From Tenrec ecaudatus (Eukaryota; Chordata; Mammalia; Afrosoricida; Tenrecidae): 64,000 nucleotides of DNA. Each line of letters opens with the position of its first letter. The stretch's first letter is position 1. This document shows, piece after piece, positions 58,240 through 64,000 of the stretch. The DNA is taken from contig NC_134535.1 in NCBI RefSeq assembly GCF_050624435.1, positions 122,747,731 through 122,811,730 on the forward strand, given 5' to 3'. Both the position numbers and the translations under genes were made by a program. The notes below the pieces were generated by a model, which was not told the origin of the DNA, ran no database searches, and saw only the letters and a list, made by a program, of their open reading frames with translations.

Positions 58240-58770
58240 TTCTCGTTTTCTTTCATGGATGGTACTATTGAAACTATTATCTAAAACTCTCCTAAAGACC
58301 TTTTGTAATTTTTGCACTAAGGTCAATGATCCACGTTGAATGAAAATTTATTAAAGGTTTTAGATTCCAGTTGTATATGAATGTCTCATTATGAAAAAGT
58401 GGACATCTGGATGAAAAAAAAATATCTTCCTTCATTGAATTACCTCTGCTCGTTTGTCAAAGATCATTTGACCATCCTGCTGTAAATCTATTTCTGGATT
58501 AATTTGTTCCATTGCTCTATTTATTGTCTTTTTAAAAAAGTCTGAAGTTTGTCCTTTTCCACACATAGATCTGTATTTATTATTTTTTTTGACTTGTAGC
58601 CAAGTATTTCATCATCCTAGAGCTATGGTAAATGGTTGTTTTAATTTTAGTTCCAATTGTCCATATTAACTTTGTATATGTGGCCTTTCTATTAGCTCCA
58701 GGATTTGTGTATGTGTGTGCAAATCATGTCATCTGTGAATAAAGGCAGCTTCATTTTCACAAAAAAGAAA
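58240..58770 (-). mobile_element. L1 ORF2 fragment, antisense, ancient
   Basis: CATCTGTGAATAAAGGCAGC (reverse of the L1 RT segment KLPLFTDDM) and GGATTAATTTGTTCCATTGC fit scrambled or old L1 ORF2. Highly diverged; orientation is the secure part. Confidence 0.5.
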
Positions 58771-58985
58771 GAAAGAAAGACAAAGAAGCAACATTATAAT
58801 TGAAGTTTGGGTTTTCAACCAATTTGTGGCTGCTCAATGAACCCCTAAAGTCAAGGGTGAATCATGCTCTCTGGGTCCTGTGAGTGAAGTGTGAAAAGCA
58901 TATCAAAAATCAAAGGAATCAATCTGAACCTTAGAACTTCTCTGAAGAACATGTTTTTCTCTGGCACTTAGATACATGCCTGCAG

Positions 58986-59179
58986 AAGAGTCCCAGTGGT
59001 TTAAATGTTCAGCTGCTCATGAAAGGCTGCTGGTTTGAAGCCACACTTCACTGCTCTGTGGGAGAGAGAGGCGACAGCCTGCTGCCATAAAGAGGTATAG
59101 CTTTGGAGGTAGTTTTATTCCACCCTAGAGGGTTTTATGAGTTGGAATTGATTTGACAACAGTGGTTGTTTTTTTGGTG
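58986..59179 (+). mobile_element. AfroSINE-type SINE
   Basis: GTCCCAGTGGTTTAAATGTT, CTCTGTGGGAGAGAGAGGCG and GTTGGAATTGATTTGACAAC. Diverged at the tail. Confidence 0.75.
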
Positions 59180-59352
59180 GGGTGGGAGGGGGGGTGGGGG
59201 GAGTTGGTTTGTGTAGTCCAGATGTTTTAAGCCTATCTACTGTTGCGTATTTTTCTCAGAAAATTATGAAACAGTTTATCAGGATTCAGCATTCTCACAT
59301 GAAATTTCTACCATATATATTTCACCAATTGAAGATTATCTTAATCCTCTAG

Positions 59353-59560
59353 ATTGGGGGTCAGCAAACTGAGGCCTGCGAGCTTTATCTTGCTCTTTCG
59401 GTGTGTATGTGTCTCTGAAGTAAAATTGGAACATTGTAACATATTATTGAGATAATGGTGACTTCATTTGTTGTACATATATATTCATGGCTTTCAAATA
59501 ATTTTTAAATTGTTCTGAGGGACAGGATTGATATTTCTGTCTCAAAGTTTACCCTCTCCT
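59353..59560 (+). mobile_element. Possible hAT-type DNA transposon fragment
   Basis: GGGGTCAGCAAACTGAGGCC and GCGAGCTTTATCTTGCTC resemble the 5' terminus of old mammalian hAT elements. The right end is not defined. Confidence 0.35.
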
Positions 59561-60190
59561 GCTCTAGAATATAGATGGCATTCAAAATGAGTCACAGCAG
59601 AGAATGATAGTATATCCTCTTCATTGTTTCAATATGATGCTAGTATTTTAAAGTATTAATTCATTAATGAAAAGATCCTGCGATCCCATTTATGTGAAAG
59701 TCAGTATAGCGAGTCCTAAGGAAAGGAATCCAGAATGGCCCTCTATTTAGTTCCTTGGTTCCCCCCCTTGCATCGAGAGGACAGGGTTTGAGCTGTTGGG
59801 TCAGGATGTGCACCTGTCAGAATAGATACAGGAAGTTTTCACCTGACACCACTCTCTGTGCTCAGTGTAAACAGGGCTCAATTCTTTGGGAGATGCATCT
59901 GTACAAGGAACAGCTCTTGGGTTGCAACTTGCAGTTAAATTTACTGGCAGAGACTCCTCATATCGACAGTGTCTTGAGTTCTGCGTCCTTGACAAAATTG
60001 CTGATGCTCTTGCTTGGTGCAATTGTCTTTTACCCCAGGCAGGTAATTGAAAACGCTTTGCTTTTTTTCCTTTGTTTTTGTTTTAAATTTGTGTGCCTTT
60101 TGTTTATTTGATTTTGTTGTTATTGGTCTTGGGGTGTTTTGTTTTTGTCATAATACAGCCAACATATAAATCAGAGTCCTTCATAGCCTA
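59561..60190. other. Intergenic, nothing recognised
   Basis: A 118-codon plus-strand frame at 59755-60111 shows no family resemblance and ends in low-complexity Phe/Leu-rich sequence. Confidence 0.45.
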
Positions 60191-60194
60191 GGGA

Positions 60195-60830
60195 CAAGCA
60201 GATGGATTATGGGTTCCCGCTTAACTCTAGCCCAAACCCAAGAGCAGTTCGTTCTGATATCATGGCCCTGCTCACTACTTGCCTTCATGAAATGATCACT
60301 GAAGGTAAGGGTGCTATGCAGCAGGTGCTGAAGAAAGCAGATGGCGCCTGGCTATCATTCACAGTAGTGTCTAGGCTCTTAAGGGCTTGTATTCAAAGAA
60401 ACAGCCATTTAGGTGAGGCATCAAGTATGTCCATGTTGAAAAAGCATATCAGCCTGTGTGATCCAAAGATGACAATAACAAAATCCAAAAAGGATGTAGG
60501 GAATAGGATCAGAGCTTAGATCATGAACATCCAATTTGTAGAAGGCTATGGAGGACTGGGAGCCCCAAACCCACCTGGAGAGGATCCAGTCAGATTGAGC
60601 CTCTGGCAGAACGCCTCTAGTTACAGGCAAGGGGCTCAAACAGCTTTACTGTCAGACAGAGTATTTAGACTTGATTATGGTGGATCAAAGGTGCTTATTG
60701 GACCTCCCTCTTGACGCAAGCTGATTTTGAACTGGGTTCAAGAATTTCTTGCTTGTTCCATAACAAAAAAAAAGCTTTTAAAATATTTATGGTGGTTTTT
60801 TATTTCTTACTCATTATTTGTATTTTTTTC
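60195..60830 (+). mobile_element. Old L1 3' UTR, paralogue of 57.6-58.2 kb
   Basis: GGGTTCCCGCTTAACTCTAG, TTCATGAAATGATCACTGAA, GTGCTGAAGAAAGCAGATGG and AATAACAAAATCCAAAAAGG recur in the same order as at 57.58-58.15 kb. Confidence 0.7.
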
Positions 60831-60999
60831 CCTCAATGTCTGTAACAAAATTTATCCCTGAGCCTCAGCAGAGGAACAGGGCCCATGAGTTACAGTGTCT
60901 CTGGGGCAGCTTTTGGGTCAGTGCCTGCTATGGGTGGGGCAGACACTGAATTTGACTCAGCTGTAAATTATTTGTATTTTTATCTTTAAATTATTATGA

Positions 61000-61265
61000 T
61001 TTTCTCATTACCATTTTATTTTGTTTTTCATTTGTTTCTGTTGAGTTTCCCAATTTGTGAAGCAGAGGAGTTGATGCATAGAGATGCAATGATTTATTCG
61101 GGATGTGAAAGGGAGGTGGGGACGGGAGGGGATTTGGGAGCAATCAATGAATGCGGGAGGTGGGAGAAAGCAGTAGAAATGGTTGTGATGATGTATGTAC
61201 AACTCATTAGAAAAGTGATTTAACCATAGAAGTGTATGCTATGTGAGTATTATATCAGGAAAACT
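61000..61265 (+). mobile_element. L1-like 3' UTR tail
   Basis: Purine-rich GTGAAAGGGAGGTGGGGACG and an ending at an A-rich repeat suggest an old L1 end. Assigned mainly by position after the previous entry. Confidence 0.35.
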
Positions 61266-61267
61266 AC

Positions 61268-61269
<2 letters not shown>

Positions 61270-61330
<61 letters not shown>
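61270..61330. repeat. (GAAA)n microsatellite
   Basis: About fifteen near-perfect GAAA units, probably grown from a LINE poly(A) tail. Confidence 0.95.
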
Positions 61331-61980
61331 GAAATGAGGCCAATTTGGACCAATGGTTACCATGGGTGAAGGGGAAAGGTTGTTGCTAGGAGCATTGAGT
61401 GTATGCAATGGTAGTGGAATAATTTGGGAAAGGATATCAATAATGGGTTGAACAATACTGAGAGTATAATTGATGGCACTGAAGTATCCAGGTAGAAGTT
61501 GCGGAATTGTAGCGTGTTTATTGTTTATAGTTTTGCCACAATTAGAATATATATATTCTAATTGCAAGTCTTCTTTCTATGATGGAATTCTTGAATTGTA
61601 TGGCCTGTGGATGAAGTGCTAAGACAACGGCTTAAAAAGCAAAGTTAGCATCGTGACTACATTTTTTTTATTGTACATGTATTCAGTCAAGCTTGCATGC
61701 ACGCACTCACAGTGGGGAGAAGGGGGGCGGGAGCGCGAGTGATAATAAAACACTGATTTGTTTTGTTACTTTATTGGACTAAGCTTTACTTGTTCTAGCT
61801 GTGCTTTTTTTTTTGGAAGGAGAAAGGTGGGGCATAGTTGGTTGCAAACCATGTGACTAGAGAAAACTTTAATACCGATAGGCTATTTTCTGTTTAGTCT
61901 TAGATACTTTAGGTGCACAGAAAACAGAGATTACAGAAAACCTAGGAAGGAGGAGAGATGGAATCCTGGTTAGACTGTCA
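61331..61980. other. Intergenic, L1-like and unassigned
   Basis: CAATGGTTACCATGGGTGAA and GATAATTTGGG-like text could be an old L1 3' UTR. The rest is unassigned. Confidence 0.35.
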
Positions 61981-61984
61981 ATAA

Positions 61985-62150
61985 CTCTTTGCCCTTGAAT
62001 TTTTAACTCACAGCACCCCAATTGAACAGAGCAGCTTATCACAACAGAAAATCTGAACAGACACGTATTGCAAACCCTCACCCAAGAAGCTGATGGGTTG
62101 AAATCTCTGACTTTCTTTTAGCAGCTGAACCAATATGCCACCAGGGCTTC
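61985..62150 (-). mobile_element. AfroSINE-type SINE, degraded
   Basis: The antisense head GAACCAATATGCCACCAGGG is clear, the tail side is not. Confidence 0.6.
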
Positions 62151-62680
62151 TGAGTTGATTTTTCCTAGCTTTCTAGATTTATTTATTAATTGTTAGCTAC
62201 TCGCCCCTTATTTTTTATTGCCATATGATATCACAAGTTAATATTCAAAACACTAAAAAACCATCATAGCTGTAAATAGTTCACTTCAAATCATACATGA
62301 GTCATTGCAAATTTCCTAAACCTATCACTGATTAAAACAATATAAATGAAATAAGAAAACACGAGGCTTATAAAAAGTACCACATAGAGATAATCGTCTA
62401 CAGAGAAATAAATAAACAAGCAAATAATATCATTGAGATTAAATAATTGGATGCCAATACAAACAAACTCTTCCACATATTTGGATGTAATTTAATCCCT
62501 TGGAATGGTGCTTTTTTTTAAAATCTGAAAAGCGTGTAAATCTGCTCTTCTACTACTCATGGAAAGTACAATTTTCCCTTTCATAAATTAGGGAAATATC
62601 CTGAAACAGCATCACCACTTTCCCCACCTGCAACAGACATACCCAAGTACTTGCGTCAGCCAACTTCCCAATATGAAGCA
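62151..62680. other. AT-rich upstream flank of OLR1
   Basis: No repeat recognised. Probably contains distal regulatory sequence of OLR1, but none can be named. Confidence 0.4.
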
Positions 62681-62689
62681 AGCCCTCCC

Positions 62690-62815
62690 TTCCTCCGGCG
62701 ATTGAGTCATTCTCCTGTTAGATAACAAAAGCCGCTGAAATACTCCAGCAGAGGCTCACACCGTGCATTTCAGTCTGCCAAAGTCCTGGGACAGCTTCAC
62801 TCTCTCCGCGTTGGC
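62690..62815 (+). promoter_or_regulatory. OLR1: OLR1 proximal promoter and 5' UTR
   Basis: A TGAGTCAT AP-1-type site lies at 62703-62710, about 110 bp before the first ATG. No CpG island is present, consistent with an inducible, cell-type-restricted gene. AP-1 and NF-kB control of LOX-1 is established for human; the site here is only a motif match. Confidence 0.55.
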
Positions 62816-62903
62816 ATGAGTTTGGAAATGAATTGTGACGACCTCAAAATCAAGACGATGCAGGACCAGCCGGAGCAGAGGCTAAATGCAAGGAAAGCAA
62901 GAG
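62816..62903 (+). CDS. OLR1: OLR1 (LOX-1) coding exon 1, partial gene
   Basis: The exon encodes the cytoplasmic N-terminus of the lectin-like oxidised-LDL receptor, a type II C-type lectin-like scavenger receptor of endothelium and macrophages. From the second ATG (62828) the product reads MNCDDLKIKTMQDQPEQRL and so on. It matches human MTFDDLKIQTVKDQPDEKS position by position for 26 residues, with DDLKI and DQP conserved, and ends at a GTATGAG donor with the same glycine-splitting phase. An upstream in-frame ATG at 62816 would add MSLE. The membrane helix, neck and lectin domain lie beyond the right edge. Its orientation opposite to TMEM52B agrees with human synteny. Confidence 0.9.
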
Positions 62904-63162
62904 GTATGAGGGGGTCCATGAATATGTACAGGGGCAGCATTTCACTTTCTTCTTAAAAATATAAGTTCATTCAAAAAATGGGATTAGAATGCGTAAAGAC
63001 CTTAGGATGGGAAAATGTAGTAAAAGTCACATTTACTTTGTAAAAAGCCAGTAAAATATAATGAGGATGATTTTGATGATGAATGAACATGTATATAGCA
63101 GACGATCATGATAAAATTTTATTGAGAATTTACTATGGGCTATGTTCTGTGCTAAGGGGCTG

Positions 63163-63285
63163 TCGGGCACTGTGGCTGCCCCCTTGTTGCTAATAAAGGT
63201 CAGAGTTTCCAATCCACCAGCTACTCTGTGGGAGAGAGATGTGACAGTCGTCTTGCATGAAGAATCCAATCTTAGAAACCCTGTA
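63163..63285 (+). mobile_element. AfroSINE, head and body
   Basis: GGGCACTGTGGCTGCCCCC and CCACCAGCTACTCTGTGGGA. The tail is replaced by the next, antisense fragment. Confidence 0.65.
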
Positions 63286-63286
63286 A

Positions 63287-63405
63287 CAAGCCCACTGCCA
63301 TTGAGTTCACTCTCATTCATAGTGAGCCTTTCTAATTGGAAACCTGTGGGACAGTTCTATTCTGTCCTACTGGCATCACTCTTAGTCACAATCCATGTGA
63401 TCACA
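63287..63405 (-). mobile_element. AfroSINE tail fragment
   Basis: AGCCCACTGCCATTGAGTTC and GAAACCTGTGGGACAGTTCT. Together with the previous entry it looks like an inverted pair. Confidence 0.55.
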
Positions 63406-64000
63406 GTGGCTTTGATTTTGATATGTTCAATCCTACTAATTTTACATGATTTACCTCTCTGAATCTTCACCTTTTGAGACAAGCACAATTATTATCTCCT
63501 TTGTTAACAGAGGCAAAGTGGGGATCAGGAAGATTATTATGTCATCAGTTAATGTCAGAACTAATATTGTACGACAAATATCCATAATCTAATCCATCAG
63601 AAGATTCAGGAAAACTGGAATCCACCCAATGTATATAATGATAATGTTTACATTTGACCTGAACCAAAAGGTCGGGAAAGTGATATAATGATGATTTGCA
63701 TAATAGTGTTCTTAAATCAGTGACAATCCCGTAATACCTTCTGAATTCTTGAAAGTGGATCAAATGTTATTCACTATGGTTCAGCAAAATTTTTATTTTA
63801 GTGTTTCCCAATTCTTTGAAAAAACATGATTTCTGCTTGGCACATACAGTTCTTGAACTGTTAAATATGTATTAATGAATAATCCCAGCCTCACAAACAA
63901 TATGGACAAATTGCCGATTATTCCCTATCCATTCTGAAAAAAGGAATGAGATACAAGAAAGGGGCGAGAGGCATCCGGGTAAAGGAATTCTAAATCATGT

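Larger units (their letters stand above)
63110..63530 (+). mobile_element. MIR-like element interrupted by AfroSINEs
   Basis: TTACTATGGGCTATGTTCTG at 63130 and GTTAACAGAGGCAAAGTGGG near 63505 are two parts of one MIR. The SINE block 63163-63405 separates them. Confidence 0.5.
62904..64000 (+). other. OLR1: OLR1 intron 1 (start)
   Basis: No second exon (the membrane-helix exon with SPWW-type sequence in human) is visible before the window ends. It contains a MIR and two SINE pieces; 63540-64000 is unassigned. Confidence 0.75.

Noticed and set aside
62904-64000. OLR1 exon 2 (membrane helix)
   Set aside because: No sequence resembling the SPWW plus hydrophobic stretch with an AG acceptor was found before the right edge.

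Overview
The window is nuclear DNA from a placental mammal, almost certainly an afrotherian and most likely a tenrec such as Echinops telfairi. Three things point there. First, there are more than twenty copies of an AfroSINE-type tRNA-derived SINE. Second, there are many fragments of an RTE (BovB/RTE1-like) LINE and of L1 elements with the very long 3' UTR seen in afrotherians. Third, there are three hAT transposons with SPIN termini (CAGTGGTTCTCAACC) and 8-bp target duplications; within Afrotheria, SPIN is known from tenrec. The species name is inference, because no search could be run.

Three host genes are supported exon by exon, all by recognition of their human orthologues from memory. 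GABARAPL1 is on the minus strand, complete, with 4 coding exons between 10924 and 4155, a CpG-island promoter at about 10.0-11.25 kb and a poly(A) signal at 2930-2935. It encodes an ATG8-family ubiquitin-like protein of autophagy. TMEM52B is on the minus strand, with 5 coding exons between 50987 and 43079, and encodes a small single-pass membrane protein. OLR1 (the lectin-like oxidised-LDL receptor LOX-1) is on the plus strand and only its first coding exon is in the window (62816-62903). The order OLR1, TMEM52B, GABARAPL1 matches human 12p13 at the edge of the natural killer gene complex, shown here inverted. KLRD1 would be expected beyond the left edge.

Layout: 1-2.9 kb is repeat-rich flank downstream of GABARAPL1. 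2.9-11.2 kb is GABARAPL1. 11.3-43 kb is a 32-kb intergenic block with no recognisable gene. It holds an RTE reverse-transcriptase relic, a 3.5-kb L1 tail, LTR-like repeats, a broken class II (betaretrovirus-like) endogenous retrovirus at 23.3-26.95 kb, a second L1 tail, a twin-primed RTE insertion at 36.4-37.2 kb, and a 495-bp SPIN element nested in a SINE. 43-51 kb is TMEM52B, and a long GA/CT tract lies 130 bp upstream of its start codon. 51-62.7 kb holds old L1 and RTE pieces and microsatellites. 62.7-64 kb is the OLR1 promoter, exon 1 and the start of intron 1.

I found no new multi-gene system. The observations most worth following are: the SPIN copies (a horizontally transferred family) with relative-age evidence; the shared block in the unusually long L1 3' UTR; an LTR-like family repeated three times within 2.1 kb; the twin-priming structure; and the divergent signal-peptide exon of TMEM52B.
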